Shown here piece after piece: positions 13,401-25,700 of a stretch of 64,000 nt of DNA; the stretch's first letter is position 1, and each line of letters starts with the position of its first letter. The translations under genes and the position numbers were made by a program. The notes under the pieces were generated by a model that saw nothing but the letters and a program-made list of their open reading frames with translations, had not been told where the DNA came from and made no database searches. Where the stretch lies: NCBI GenBank assembly GCA_028023455.1, contig JAQFVV010012496.1, positions 2,046,001 through 2,110,000 on the forward strand, given 5' to 3'. The stretch is from Epiperipatus broadwayi. Taxonomy: Eukaryota > Onychophora > Udeonychophora > Euonychophora > Peripatidae.

Positions 13401-14405
13401 GAAACTGAAGTTATTGTGAAAATTGTATTTTCAACCAAATGCAAAAAAAATGTAATATGGTAAGTAGGGTATCTGACAAGTTTAATATAATGCATTACTA
13501 TTTTCATTTTCATTAAAATATAAGTATTTTGAAACTGTTTGCCTATTATTTGCATTATAAGAGTGAATCTCAGTAAATTTCATAGACCTCATTATTTAAT
13601 TATATTTTAATATATAAATTTATGTCATAGTAAAATGTCTTAATAAATTATTTCAAATTTTTCTCTAAGATTGCAGAAAGTAAATTAAAAGTTAGCAAAC
13701 TTATAAATTTATGTTTAAGTGAAGCCTATGAATATATATTTGGATATAATAATGATCACACCCAGTATATATATATTATTTTAAATATATTTGCACTTTT
13801 AGATTGTAGTTAATATTATTTTGAAAACAAATTATTGCGTAATTAATTATTTTCTTAGAAGAGAATGTTAATCCTAGCCTTAAATCCTTTTAGATGGATT
13901 AAGGCCTCTAAATTAATTCAGAAAATTCTGTTATTATAATAAAACGACAGATATGAAATATAATCAGTTAATATTGTTATATATCCTTTTACCTTAATGA
14001 AAAATTTTATCAAGATTTTTATTTAACTTACTAACAAAAATGCTTATTTTAAAATTTAAATAATAATATTAACAATTTATTAATAAATTCAAAATTAATA
14101 ATTTGAACATTGTTTAATTTTGTTGTGTGTTTTTTTTTTTTTTAATTTTATGATATTTATTATATTTTCTTAGTTTTATGGTATTCCGTGCTATGTTATG
14201 TTTATGAAAAACGTAATATTTTATTTGTGACATCAAGTACATACAGTTACTGATTGAGAATTAAATCTATTAATAGTCAATATGATAGATATGCTGGTAA
14301 ACAAGTTAAGGTTACTAAACCATATTAATGAAGATTTCAAACTTAAGCTCTAATTTTATCAATGGCTGACATTTTCATGTTACTCAACCTTTCATTTATA
14401 GAACG
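13401..14405. other. AT-rich stretch without recognisable gene
   Basis: AT-rich with TA microrepeats and a T-run near 14133. Nothing recognisable. Confidence 0.5.
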
Positions 14406-14520
14406 ATCTATTTGTCCAGTTTATGTCAAACAATCAAAAGTCCTCTGCAAATTTTCTTTCTTACCTTGAAGAGTATCTAGAAATGGATCAAAAGTTCATC
14501 CATATTTACAGGCACAATAT
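14406..14520 (+). CDS. Possible exon of unknown gene (weak)
   Basis: After a TTTATAG acceptor-like site the plus strand is open with a protein-like sequence: LFVQFMSNNQKSSANFL then SYLEEYLEMDQKFIHIYRH. The stretch is less AT-rich than its neighbours. It runs directly into the 3' end of an inverted RTE fragment, so any original downstream part has been replaced or moved. A GT at the GAGTATC (about 14470) could serve as donor. I do not recognise the family, and no partner exon was found. Confidence 0.22.
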
Positions 14521-14533
14521 TACATATGGCTGG

Positions 14534-14790
14534 CATCATCATCATCAACCATTATCAATCCACTGCAGGTTGAAGGTCTCTCCAAGTACAAACCATCTTC
14601 TCCGATCTTTAGCTTCTCTTCTCCACATCAACCCTGCACACTTTCTTATTTCATCCATCCATCTCACATGTGGTCTCTTTCTGGGTCTTTTACAATCTCT
14701 TGGAATCCGGTTTACAATTTCAATTGTCCATCTATTATCATCTCTTCTACCAATGTAGATATATTTGCAGAATATTACTGTATGCATATT
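14534..14790 (-). mobile_element. RTE-type LINE 3' end, inverted
   Basis: On the minus strand the frame reads GRRDDNRWTIEIVNRIPRD, CKRPRKRPHVRWMDEIRKC and LMWRREAKDRRRWFVLGE followed by FNLQWIDNG. This is the same LINE tail as at 12985-13400, extended to its natural stop. The GATGATGATGATG tract that ends the family lies at the plus-strand left edge (14534-14550). The pairing of two copies in opposite orientation about 1.5 kb apart is ordinary dispersed-repeat behaviour. It is 5'-truncated and non-functional. Confidence 0.72.
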
Positions 14791-15425
14791 TTCATTTTAG
14801 AAGAGTATATAAAAGTAATGGCAGTTAATTAAAAAAAATAAAGCGCTTATACTTTTATAAATTTCCTTGCTTATGTTTTTGACAGATTAGATAAAAGTTA
14901 TGTTTCATGACAAGAAAAACCAGAAAGAGAAGCAAAATTATCATCCAAAACAACAAAATGTTATCATCAAGATAAGAGTTTGCAAACTTTAAAACAAAAA
15001 AGGAATTGAATAAAATTTACGAAGATGAATTTCTAGACAAAAAAATTAGGTTTAACAAAATTATATTAAATTTTCATTTCTATGCTTATTATTTATTTTT
15101 TTTATGAGATGTAAATAAACGTAAGCAAGAACACAGTATTTTTAAAAAAAAAAAATAGAAAAAAAATGTAAATAGGCCAAAATATTTAAAAATCAAATAC
15201 TAATAAAATTTTAATCCTTATGAACAAACACTTCACATTAAATAATTCTTAGCTGTAGACATTATGCATGAAAAGCATTTAATCAGTCTTTAAGAGATAA
15301 TGAAAATTTAGGGGAAAAAACGTATACGGCTTATTGCTCAAGGGTTCATAAGAAGTTCAAGTGCCAGACCTGATTTTGGCCAAGTTGGACCCTCTACCAA
15401 CTGCACCAAACTGTGTAGGGTAAAC
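14791..15425. other. AT-rich stretch without recognisable gene
   Basis: AT-rich with A-runs. The piece at 15340-15420 (AAGTTCAAGTGCCAGACC onward) is less AT-rich and may be a SINE edge. Nothing firm. Confidence 0.4.
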
Positions 15426-15437
15426 AAATCTAACAAA

Positions 15438-16052
15438 TGAGTATTTTAAAACAGGCAAAACTCTACATACAGTAGTGCCACTCAGTGCAAGCCAGAGTAA
15501 TCAATGGATGCCAGAAGGCTTGTGCATAAAATCCCTATCTAGTGCCTACTCATCCAATATCCCCAGACTAGTTTCTAGCTTGTGGCTTTCGTCAGTGATG
15601 AGCTTTGGATCTGAGAGCACTGCACTTAGATCTTAGGATACAATGCAACTCTCCAGCAGTCACCTTTTATCTCTATTTAACTACAGAACTATGAGTCTAA
15701 AATTGAAAACACAATAACATTTTCAATCCAAGCTCATTAGCCTATATAGTCACATAGGTCCGAACTCAGTTCAGTACCCATACATTTTGGTGTCTTTGGT
15801 TCTTTAATAACCAACCCTAGCCACCATCATCCTATTAGGCAGAATCGGTGTTAAACCACTAAACATCACAGGGTCGCCATTTCTTATGCTTGCTCATAAC
15901 TGTTATTAAAACAGGCAAACTCTCCATACAGTAGTGCCATTAAGTGCAACTCTGGTTTGCACTGAGTGGCACTGCTGTATGGAGAGTTTTGCCTGTTTGA
16001 ATAACAGTTATGAGCAAGCATAAGAAATGGTGATTATGTGATGTTTAGTTGC
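15438..16052 (-). mobile_element. SINE-like/foldback composite (GCATAAAATCCC family)
   Basis: This is a long copy of a dispersed family seen also at 21630, 36568, 42935 and 46421. On the minus strand the order is TAGTTAAATAGAGATAAAAG, a CTCATCACTGACGAAAGCC...CAGAAACTAG module, GGGATTTTATGCACAAGCC, TGGCATCCATTGATTACTCT and GTATG(G)AGAGTTTTGCCTG. A second part forms a hairpin: arms at about 15853-15950 and 15957-16052, around 95 bp each with few mismatches and a spacer of only a few bases. The family is inserted elsewhere with 9-14 bp target duplications, pointing to LINE-driven retroposition. A tRNA origin is possible but not shown. Confidence 0.6.
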
Positions 16053-17380
16053 TTAAATAAGCATTTTCCTTAATATGTTTTCCTTTATGTCACAAACATA
16101 TTGGATAATATAATATTCAATATTAATACAATTATGTCCATAATATACATTTAAAAACACAAACAAGTACACAACAATTTTTATAATGCCGTGCACAAAA
16201 ATTTTATATAGCAATAACCTTTTAAATACATTCCCCCAAAATAAAAACAATAATTGTACATATAGTGGAAAAAAAATTATATTTAAAAGACTACCATCAG
16301 ATTTTGTGAAACTAAAAAAAAAAAATGGAAAAACAATTAATTTGACAAGTGAAATATGTCCTCAATTGTAATAATGGCAAATCCAAATGGTATGGAACTT
16401 TTTATAAATAAAAAAATCAAAAACCAACTTCGAGAAAACTAACGGTATATTAAAAAGTGTGGAAAAAAAAAACCTGGACTTAATAGAAAATGCAAACAAT
16501 TCAATGTTCATTAAACTACAAATTCACACTCTGCTGGGGAAATGAAGAACTTTGATAGATAGATATTTAATGCTTCTGAACAAAAAAAATACCTTTCAAA
16601 ATTGATATGAGATTTTAATACTAAAATTAAAAAATATTGTGGAAAATAAAAAGTAGCTAAATTTGATACGAAGACAAATAAATGACAATCAAGAGTATTA
16701 GACGATTCTGAAAAAAAAAAAAAAAAAATCTTTGAAATGTATAGATCTTTTTTTATGGCTGGAATTATAATATTTTATTGCTTAAAATTAATTTTCATTA
16801 AATATTCAAAAAGCACGATGACTACAAACAACTACAACATACCACACAAGCGATATAATCTAAAAAAAAAAAAGACAAGCATATACAGTGTGCGAGAACA
16901 ATAAAGAATTAAAATCATTGTTTTAGAGCATGCTAAAAGTGCAAATGTGTAATTTAAAAATGCGGTGGTGTGAAAGGGAAAAAGCATAAAATTTAACAAT
17001 TCATATGGTGATGAAAAATGAACTTAATACATTTATGCCTTACAATTTTGAACGAATGTCGTAATTATATAGTCTGCTTATTTTAATTGTTACAAGTACA
17101 ATATATTAGTGAACAACAATTGGGCCAGACAATGATAGTTAAGATAGTCAAAGCAGGTCTAATAATTGAAAAGAGATTAGGGATTAGTTAATTGAATAGG
17201 ATTTTAGTCATCTATCATACAAACTGCATTCACGCAAGTTAGACATTTTTTATTTCTATAAACACTAGGTTAGTTGAATATGAACTCTTTGAACAGAATA
17301 GACCATGCATGACAGGAAATAAAATAAGGCCCGTTTTCTATTCCGTTCACAAATGCATATTTACGTTCATTCTTTCTCAC
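16053..17380. other. AT-rich DNA downstream of the ARID2-like exon
   Basis: Expected to be intron or 3' flank of the ARID2-like gene. It contains A-runs up to about 17 bases (near 16710). I looked on the minus strand for the next conserved exon and did not find it. Confidence 0.4.
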
Positions 17381-17563
17381 CATTGACTGACTTCCTGATA
17401 CCATTGTTGCATGTCTTTTAATAGCCTGCCAAGCAGCATTTTGAGCATATCCAGGATGAGGTGGTGGTGGTGTGGGAGGTGGAATGGATGAAACTCCTGT
17501 CAGCAGGATCTGCTGTCTCCTAAGTGCTTGCATGCGTAACAGTTGTTCTGTACAATGGAGATC
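17381..17563 (-). CDS. ARID2: ARID2-like exon: finger end and proline-rich segment
   Basis: A 183-bp (61-codon) minus-strand exon runs from an acceptor (CTTTTTTAG) to a donor (ATG then GTGAGA). It starts in phase 0 with DLHC, which completes the C-X4-C-X12-H-X4-H finger begun in the exon at 27745-27880, so the two exons join in frame. It continues as an Arg/Leu-rich helix-like stretch (EQLLRMQALRRQQ), a proline run (PPPTPPPPHPGY) and AAWQAIKRH, which resembles the AALMALRRG region after the fingers in vertebrate ARID2. Reading through the donor would add about 36 codons before a stop at 17270; I prefer splicing because that tail looks like intron. The next exon, expected to encode the conserved KEGP...RLTAALIL helix region of the family, is not visible below 17381 and may be outside the window. 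Confidence 0.7.
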
Positions 17564-17865
17564 CTAAAAAAGTTTTAAAAATAAGATTATAAATCGTATA
17601 AATGCCATATATATTTGAAGAATAAGAATATACATAAAAAATATTAACTTTTAATAATAATTGATACATATTATAATGATATCCTAAATATTTCTTGAAA
17701 ACACTTTATCAATATTTGCATATATTTTTAAATCACATCTAGTTTCCTGAACTATAATCCTACGCTATAAATAAAAATGTAAATACTACTTATACATATA
17801 TTTTATAAATATATTGTTTAGAGCAATAATTGATATAATTAAAAATAAAACTTCTGTAAAAAAAT

Positions 17866-18059
17866 TTCAGTTTCACCTATTCATATATAAAGTAGGTTGA
17901 AGTAAAGAAGGTTTCCCTCTTTTCTTCCTAACGTAAGCTTGTGGCTAAGACCTGTAGAGGTCCCTACCTTCGAATTTTTCAGACGCTTATTCCTAAAGGT
18001 TACAGCCTTAGTAAATATTACTTAATATAATAATGTGCATTTAATAAAATTTATAATTA
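17866..18059 (+). mobile_element. Foldback MITE family, half copy 1
   Basis: The copy runs from TTTCACCTATTCATATATAA through CTGTAGAGGTCCCTACC, TTTTTCAGACGCTTATT, TTACAGCCTTAGTAAATATT to TTTAATAAAATTTATAATTA. The core CTGTAGAGGTCCCTA...AGACGCT.ATT...AGCCT..GTAAATATT also forms the arms of the palindromes at 55629-55774 and 63683-63858, so these are members of one family. This copy is a single arm. Confidence 0.6.
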
Positions 18060-18210
18060 CAACTTTAAATTATCGTAATAGATTTCTTACTATAAGATCT
18101 TTCCATTGACTCGTTGTAAATCGTAAGATTTCATGAGTATTAATGTATAATAAGAATTGTGGACTTAATTGGTGAAGTATTGAATAGCTTCACACTCTTA
18201 GATCTAACCA

Positions 18211-18405
18211 CTTCAGCTTCACCTATTCATATATAAAGTAGGTTGAAGTAAAGAAGGTTTCCCTCTTTTCTTCCTAGCGTAAGCTTGTGGCTAAGACCTG
18301 TAGAGGTCCTTACCTTCGAATTTTTCAGACGCTTATTCCTAAAGGTTACAGCCTTAGTAAATATTATTTAATATTATAATGTGCGTTTAATAAAATTTAT
18401 AATTA
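18211..18405 (+). mobile_element. Foldback MITE family, half copy 2
   Basis: Nearly identical to 17866-18059 (about five differences over 190 bp by eye) and in the same orientation, starting 345 bp later. The near-identity of the two copies next to unrelated spacer DNA suggests a local duplication or two recent insertions of the same source. Confidence 0.6.
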
Positions 18406-19563
18406 AATCAAAAGAACATTTTTACTATTTCTAGGAATAATATCAGAAATCAATTATATGCTTAAGAATTGGTGAACCAAATGAATTATAGCTAGAAGTA
18501 AAATAAGTAAAGATCAATATGACAAAGACTTGAAAAGGATGAAACAATCAGAAAAATCAAAATGGACTTGATCACAATTTGAAAAAGATAAAAGACCTTT
18601 TAAGAAATACTCTCCTTTTCAGACACAAGACAAAAGTCTTTTGAAAAGATAAAATGAATCCGCTTCTAAACATATATGAATAGGCAAATCTTAAGCATTT
18701 GGAAATGAGAGTGTGAAGATATTAATTAATCATTTTTAATTATATTTGTTATGTTTTAATTGTTGATGTCTGCAATTTTTTTACAATTTACGGCAAATCA
18801 GTATTAGATGTAATATTAAACATATGTATACAGTTATTTATTTATATAGCACTATATAAATAAATAACTCATTATATGTATGTTTATTTACTTTTGTAAA
18901 TTATCGAGATACCAATTAAGATAAATTTTACAAGAAATTTCAGAAAAGGTACAGTTTGCATAACTGAGAAAGCAAATGGAACACTGTTTTGGCAGATATT
19001 TGTTTCACAAGTTTAATCACATTAATACTTTAAATCTATGCCTTTTAGATTTAATTAGTATATAAAAAATAAGAACAATGAACAAAGTCAATAAATAAGT
19101 AAGGATTATCTGATATTATACCTAAACAAACTGGCAGTTTGTGAGAAAGTTGGAAAATTAACCATGTTTGTATAGTCACAAAAAAAAAAAAAAAAAAAGA
19201 TCTTACACTTGGGAAATTCGACGATAGATTCTACAGCTTCTATGGATTTGGCAACAATTGAATCATGATAAAATTGAAGATAAACTTAAGCAATTTTGGG
19301 TCCACCCCCCCCCCCCAGGTGTGGACCTTTAATAAATAAAACAAATATGGGAGGGGGAGGTTTCAAGTTAGAGGACATAAAAAAATAGTCGCAGATAATA
19401 GAAAGCGCAAGTGAAACGTGGAAAATAATTGAGAAAACTCAATGCAAAAAAGATTATGAGGTGGCTACAAGACAAAATGTCCTTATGCTGAGAATGAGTG
19501 ACTAGTAGAAAGAAAATCGGAAATATAAATATTAAAGAAGACAGACTTGTTGTGGAAAGCCTA
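18406..19563. other. Intron DNA without recognisable gene
   Basis: AT-rich with an A-run near 19180 and a C-run of about 13 near 19306-19318. Nothing else recognised. Confidence 0.45.
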
Positions 19564-19812
19564 AAGTTTACCCACAATAATGGATTCGTCCAACTCAAAT
19601 ACAAAAAAATAATGAAGCATATAACAATAAATAAACAAACGGCAGTAATAGGCCACTAAACACTCAGTATTAGTTACGTTATCATAAGTTTACCCACAAT
19701 AATGGATTCCTCCAACTCAAATACAAAAAAATAATGAAGCATATAACAATAAATAAACAAACGGCAGTAATAGGCCGCCAAACACCCAGTATTAGTTATG
19801 TTATCATAAGAG
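19564..19812. repeat. Tandem pair, about 124-bp unit
   Basis: AAGTTTACCCACAATAATGG starts at about 19563 and again at about 19687. Each copy continues through TGAAGCATATAACAATAAAT and CGGCAGTAATAGGCC to TTATCATAAG. The copies differ at only a few bases, so the duplication is recent. Confidence 0.75.
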
Positions 19813-20199
19813 AGTTGTCTGTAAATACTAAGTCCGTTCACGCATAGTCAGTTTGCTTAAAGAACAATAATTCGCTATCAAGCCTGAACCAACTTCAACG
19901 TCTGTAAATACTTTAAAACAATTTGTAGATTTGAATTTAAATTGGTTGAGAGACATCCCAATAAATTAAGATTGCACTTGCAATTCATTTCAAAATATTA
20001 ACAGACATTGCAAATGGTTCAGATTTGACCGTAAAAATTAAAAATATAATAGATACTCTATTAAAAGCTGCAAGGTGACAGTCTCAAAAAAGAAATTTTT
20101 TAGTAAATTTTCTACCGAGACAGAACAAAGTATGAGAAACAGGAATATGAAACTTTTTAAAAATGACTCATTAAGAAGAATTGAATAAAATGGTATGAA

Positions 20200-21065
20200 A
20201 AACAATAATGACATAAAAAAATATATAGTAATTGTGAATTGGCCTCAAAAATAAAAAACAATTATTGGAAAAAGTTGTTTCTGCAATAATAAAAAAGCAA
20301 TGCAATTATTCTTAAAATGAAAGATGATATTATGAAATGTATGGAGGAGTTTCATAAAGAATTATATAGTAAAAAAAAAAAAACAAGAAAATAAATCCGC
20401 TAATGTTATTACATCTGAATTGTCCAACATTTTAAAATTATTGATACATTTTGAAAGAAAAAATGAACCACGAATTAAAAATAAATGAAAACATCCAGGA
20501 AATGACGTCAGTCATATTGGTATTTTTTTTTAAAAAAAGCAGGTGATGAAAAAAAAAATTGTTGGCAAAGTTATATATCAAATATGCCTAAATGATAAAT
20601 ATGTAACAAATAATAGTAAGTCATAATACTGATATTTACGAAGGTGATAAATAAGATACTAGAAATTACAAACCCATCAGATTTCTATCAGCTCTAATCA
20701 AATTTTTTGCCAAGATAATTACAACTCATCTATACCAAACTTAGGATTCAAACCAACAACAACAAAAAAAAAAACAAGCTGGATGTGAAGATGGGTTTTA
20801 GTTAAGAAGATCCTAGTCAATTTTTTTGCCAAGATAATTACAACTCATCTAACACCAAACTTAGGATTCAAATCAACAAAAAAAAAAAAAACAAGCTGGA
20901 TGTGAAGGTGGGTTTTAGTTAAGTAGATCACATCCAAGTATTGAGAGAAGTTATCAAAAGGACCAATGAAAGGGAGTTGTCATTATGCTTTGGATTTGTA
21001 AATTATAACAAGATATTTGATTATATATACATTTCTGTAGTGCTTAAAGTAAAAAATCTCATCAA
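20200..21065 (+). mobile_element. RTE-type LINE reverse transcriptase remnant
   Basis: Broken plus-strand frames give, in order, MKDDIMKCMEEFHKELYSKK (linker before the polymerase), KHPGNDVSHI (the K.PG.D motif), ICLNDKY, RNYKPIRFLSALIKFFAKII (the NYRPISLL motif) and, after a duplication, HIQVLREVIKRTNERELSLC with FGFVNYNKIFDYIY, corresponding to the A(F)VD..KAFD catalytic motif with its aspartates replaced. Frameshifts and stops are frequent. Inside it a 120-bp unit containing TTTTTTGCCAAGATAATTAC is tandemly duplicated (about 20700-20815 and 20822-20935). It is antisense to the ARID2-like gene. It could derive from the same LINE family as the 3' ends at 13 and 14.7 kb. Confidence 0.6.
20696..20938. 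repeat. Tandem duplication inside LINE remnant
   Basis: Two copies of a ~120-bp unit, each with TTTTTTGCCAAGATAATTAC, ACCAAACTTAGGATTCAAA, an A-run and AAGCTGGATGTGAAG. The copies are about 95 percent alike by eye. It arose after the LINE had begun to decay or during it. Confidence 0.7.
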
Positions 21066-21629
21066 AATAAAGATCCAGGATACTGTCCGATAGTGACGAA
21101 TATTTATCCCAATGCAATGCTAAGTCAATATAAATCACTCGTTAAATTAGGGCTATCTTATTCATTTTATTTTTAAAATAAAATTATATTCTTTGACCAA
21201 TACAAATTTGTTAAAAAAAAAAATTAGTATAACATTCCATTGTTTTATGCAGTAAAAAAATGAAAGAAAGACAATGAGGAGAAAAATTATGAAATATTCA
21301 GCAATGCTAAATTAAACAGGTATTTTATATATATATATTTTAAGACAATTTCCTTATAAAAGTTGATTCACGTCCCGGCTGATGCTATGACACTTAAAGA
21401 AAATAACTCCTAATCTTTTGATCATTTATAGTGATCAATTTGATACAAGTATGTAAGTATTTCTAATACAAATGTACTAATATATGCCTGAAATATATAT
21501 ATAAGAAGGGCCAATTCTAATTTTTCTTTTATTTAATTAATTAATTCATAAAAAGATAAATAAATATTAAATTAAAATGATAAAATATTAATAAGTATAA
21601 ACTGACTTATGTTTTAAAATTTCAAAATA

Positions 21630-21777
21630 CCACACGATCACCATTTCCTATCTTAAGAACTAGTCAGGGGGATTTTGGATGAGTAGGCACTAGATGGGGA
21701 TTTTAGGCACAAACCTTCCAGCATCCACTGATTACTAAGCTTACACTGGATGGTACTACTGTATGGATAGTTTGCAA
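21630..21777 (+). mobile_element. SINE-like fragment (GCATAAAATCCC family)
   Basis: Contains GGATGAGTAGGCACTAGATG, GGGATTTTAGGCACAAACC, CAGCATCCACTGATTACT and TACTGTATGGATAGTTT, the 3' half of the family described at 15438-16052. It is diverged and truncated at its 5' end. Confidence 0.6.
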
Positions 21778-23157
21778 AAAATCAAAATGAAAATGTTCAG
21801 TAGATTACAGTTTATGGATGATAAGAGAAAAACCAAAATATTATTTAATTGGGTTATGAGTAAAGGGCAGGTGACATGATGGGTGAGAAAGGTAGTCCAG
21901 TATGCAGAAGGTTTAGATAAAAAATGTAATGTCAGTATACTTATACAAAAGATGAAATGATTGTGTTAGAAGAATTGTTGAGTGTTATAGTGGCAAGAAA
22001 TGGGATAGAAGAATAGATGCATTAATAAAGAATAGAAAGTTGGAGAGATGGAGAATTAGTATAGAGTAAAAAGAGTTTAAATATATATAAAAGTAAATGG
22101 AATATTGGGTGAGAGTTAATTTATAATAGCAAGGAAAGTAGTTTACTGTTTAAGGCTCAAACAGGATCTTTAGCAACGAGGAAACATACACAATGAAGTT
22201 GTGGAAGAATAAATATAAACATACAGAAAGTGGGTTCTTGGTTTTCATGCTGGGTTTGAGAGAAAAGATACGGGAAATTTAGATATAAAGACCATGGAGT
22301 TGACAAAGATTGTGTTGTGGAAAGGGGATGGAGCAGGATAGTAAAAACATGGTGAAAACTTAGGGTGGGGAATCGAAACGAAAGGTAAAGTGGCTAACAG
22401 GTTTCTCTGGGCATAGTGGCTGAGATTCCTGACTCTATAAGGAGAAGTCACTGTGCATTTCATCGCAACTGCTAATATTTTAACCATTACAATAGTTAAA
22501 GAAAATATATCAAATTTATTAAGCGCAAGCAGTTAACATTGTAATAACGTGAAAGCTAAACCTTCGAAAGATGCGCTTTAAACATGATTATGTGACAGCC
22601 AATCAGATGGAATAATAACTGCACGTGGAACTCTCAATTCAAAAAAAGTCAGAACAATAAGAAAAAAATAGTAAATAAGATAGTAAATAATAATTTTTTA
22701 AAAAAGCGAACTTTCAGAATTAAATTTATTTTGTTTACATTTTTTTTATGCATTTCATAATTTTTTGGCTAATTATACTTTTAAATAATTTTTAATCTAA
22801 CAAGATAAATATTCAAAAATGTATCTCTTTGTTTTCTTTTCAAACTTAGTTCAGCCTCAAAAATCTTAATATAGTAAAGCTGTGATATACACTATATTTT
22901 GTTCCCCTCATGTACACTTCATACATCGTGTATAATAACTCACATTCCATGGATAAACTTTAATTATAATAGAATACATAAAGTTTATTGAACTGCAAAT
23001 GTACAGTACTTTCAACACTCATATATAAATTAAGATTATAGTATAAACAAAATTGTAAAATAATAATGGAATTATTAATAATACATTTATATATTTTTAC
23101 TTAACGTGTATTCACCGATTCATTTACTGAAAAAATAATAACTTAATGTAGTACTGT
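21778..23157. other. Intron DNA without recognisable gene
   Basis: A G-rich plus-strand block (21830-22480) reads like decayed LINE coding sequence in places, but no motif could be secured. The minus-strand frame at 22245-22487 has no match. Otherwise nothing. Confidence 0.35.
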
Positions 23158-23896
23158 AAGATGTGTTATGTTGGAATATTTCCAGCATTTATGAGTGAAT
23201 GTTGTTGAATGTATAGAAAAATTTTTAAACTTTATTTAAACTTTCCAAATACAAACAACTTGTTAGTAATAACATACAAATAGACAATACAGGTTAGTAA
23301 TTACACATCGTTTCGAGTAGTATTATTCTCCACTCTTGCTGGCCTATATGGACAGTGACAATATTTACTTAGAAGTTGAACTCACACCTTTAGATTCTTG
23401 AATATCGAATTTAAGGCAAACGCTCTACCAACCGAGTTATTCTGTCAAAGGCAACATATAGTAGAAATTTGATATATTTATAATGAGGGTTGGTTCAAAC
23501 CCTCCTGAGCCCTTCTATTTTTTTTTATAGCAAGGCTAATAAAAAAAAGGATTTGAACCAACCCTCATATATAAATATATTAAATTTCTACTATATGTTG
23601 CCTTTGACAGAATAGCTCAGTTGGTAGAGCGTTTGCCTTAAAAATTCGATATCCAAGAATCTAAAGGTGCGAGTTCAACTTCTAAGTGAATATTGTCGCT
23701 GTGCATATAGGCCAGCAACACCTGAAGAAGAGTGGAGAATAATACTACTCGAAACGTTGTGTATTGTCTATTTGTGTGTTATTACTAACAAGTTGTTTGT
23801 ATTTGGAAAGTTTAAATAAAGTTTAAAAAATTTTCTATACACTCAACATTCGCTCATAAATGATGGAAATAGTCCAACATATCACATCTTATAATA
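23158..23896. mobile_element. Inverted pair of tRNA-headed SINEs
   Basis: Two arms of about 340 bp (about 23158-23498 and 23552-23896) are inverted complements around a ~50-bp spacer. The right arm, read on the plus strand, carries a tRNA-like head: A box TAGCTCAGTTGGTAGAGC (23613-23630) and a B-box-like GCGAGTTCAACTT (about 23669-23681). It continues with AGGCCAGCAACACCTGAAGA, CTCGAAACGTTGTG and a tail AAGTTTAAATAAAGTTT. The left arm has the same parts on the minus strand. The arms differ at scattered positions, more than a fresh palindrome would. Confidence 0.7.
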
Positions 23897-25700
23897 TACC
23901 ATCATTACAAACCTTCAGACAAAATATTAATGTACCGTATTTTTATTTTTTAAAAAAATAATAATAGCAAAATGTCAACTGTCATCATAATTAATACACT
24001 TGGGATATTCTTTTTTTTTCCCCAGTAATATTTTTGTAAAACTTTTAGCACTACACATAGAAAATATTTTACTATGCAGAATACTGCACATCAAATTTGG
24101 CAAGAATAATAAAGAAAGAATAAGATGTATATGCTTTCAAGATAATTGAAATAAATTTTTAATAAACATGATTGCATACGACATTTCGAGACGGAAAAAT
24201 GCTTGCTGGCATATTGTTACATTTCTTAACAATTTTTTTTGTTTTTTAAAGTGGTCGCATACGGTGCTCAGAGATAATAAAAATAAAATGTACTAAATTT
24301 TCAAAATCTAATGTTTTTTCATTTGTTTACTTGTTTGCTTATATTTTTTATTGGATAGCGTATAATTGAAATTGTGTAAATCGATACAGCATAGTTCACA
24401 GCTTTACTGTACATATAATATACATGAAGGGGTTGTTTTCCTTTTTTTAAAGTTCTTTATTACTGAACAAATTTTTAGACATATTTGATCCATATACCAA
24501 TGTTTCCAATTACTAAACATAATCTTTGTCTACAATATTTTAGAAATCTGTTTGAAATGCACAAGTGAAACCAAAAAAAACGACAACTAAACGAGACTTT
24601 TAACAAAAACATTTATTATGCGACATCACAACTTCACTTGATCAAGCTGTTTAGCACACTAATGAATTCCCACAAGAGATATCTTGCCACGGAAACGTAC
24701 TAAAATACATTCACTCCCCAGAGAATGATTCCTGGATTTTTGGGGATCGATCCTTCCTCATACAACTCTAAATTCATATTTGATATCAAGAAGTATTTAA
24801 AAAGGGTTTTTTTTTTACTTATTAAAAATGGGACTTCATATTGTCAAAGCCACGGAAATTTTATCAACAGATCTTTCAACGAAGCTTTAACATAATATAA
24901 CAATTAAAATGTTGATATGATTATTTTGGGAGTTTTTTCTCCCTATTATGAATATATTTTCAATGCGTAAAAAATCTAGTTAGAAAAGTTAGGAATTTTC
25001 AGAAACAAAAATGGCAATAAAATATATATCGCATTAGAAAAGGATTCTTAAGTAAATGACAGTTAATGAATCTCACATTATAAGTGTGTCACGTGATGTG
25101 AACTTCAGTTTAATCATCTTGATCATATTATTTTATTCAAATTAATTTTATTGCACTTTAATGGAAATATAAGTTTCATGCCTATTTACAGAATTATATT
25201 AAATTTCATTATGAAAATATAAAAAAAAAATTGCCACAATCACATATTATCTTTTTTTTTTTAAATCATTATAGTAATACTTTAATTATATGTAATTTTT
25301 AAAACACTTTTTCAACAAAATATAATACAATTAAAATTTTGTTAAATGCATTGATCAAAGGGAATTTTTATTGCTAAATTATTATGCATATCATTATATT
25401 TCCAGAGTCAAATTATTGTAAAACTACACGCTTACGTTTGTTTTTTGATAAACATCATATTCTAGATTGACTAAGCACAATAAAAAAATAAAATCCTTTG
25501 GAATTTTTTTTCTCCTAATAACTTTGAATTATTAAAAACAATTAATAACCACATATTTAGTTTTGTGATAAAAAGATTTGTTAAGGATTTAAAAATAAAA
25601 TCCCTTGATATTTTAATTTTTTCTAAGAGCTTTAACGCTTTGATATATATTGTCGCAATAGTTACTGAAAACTTAATTATTCTATTATTACTATTAGAAG
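23897..25700. other. Intron DNA without recognisable gene
   Basis: AT-rich. The segment at 24640-24770 is less AT-rich but has no frame or repeat match I can name. Confidence 0.4.
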
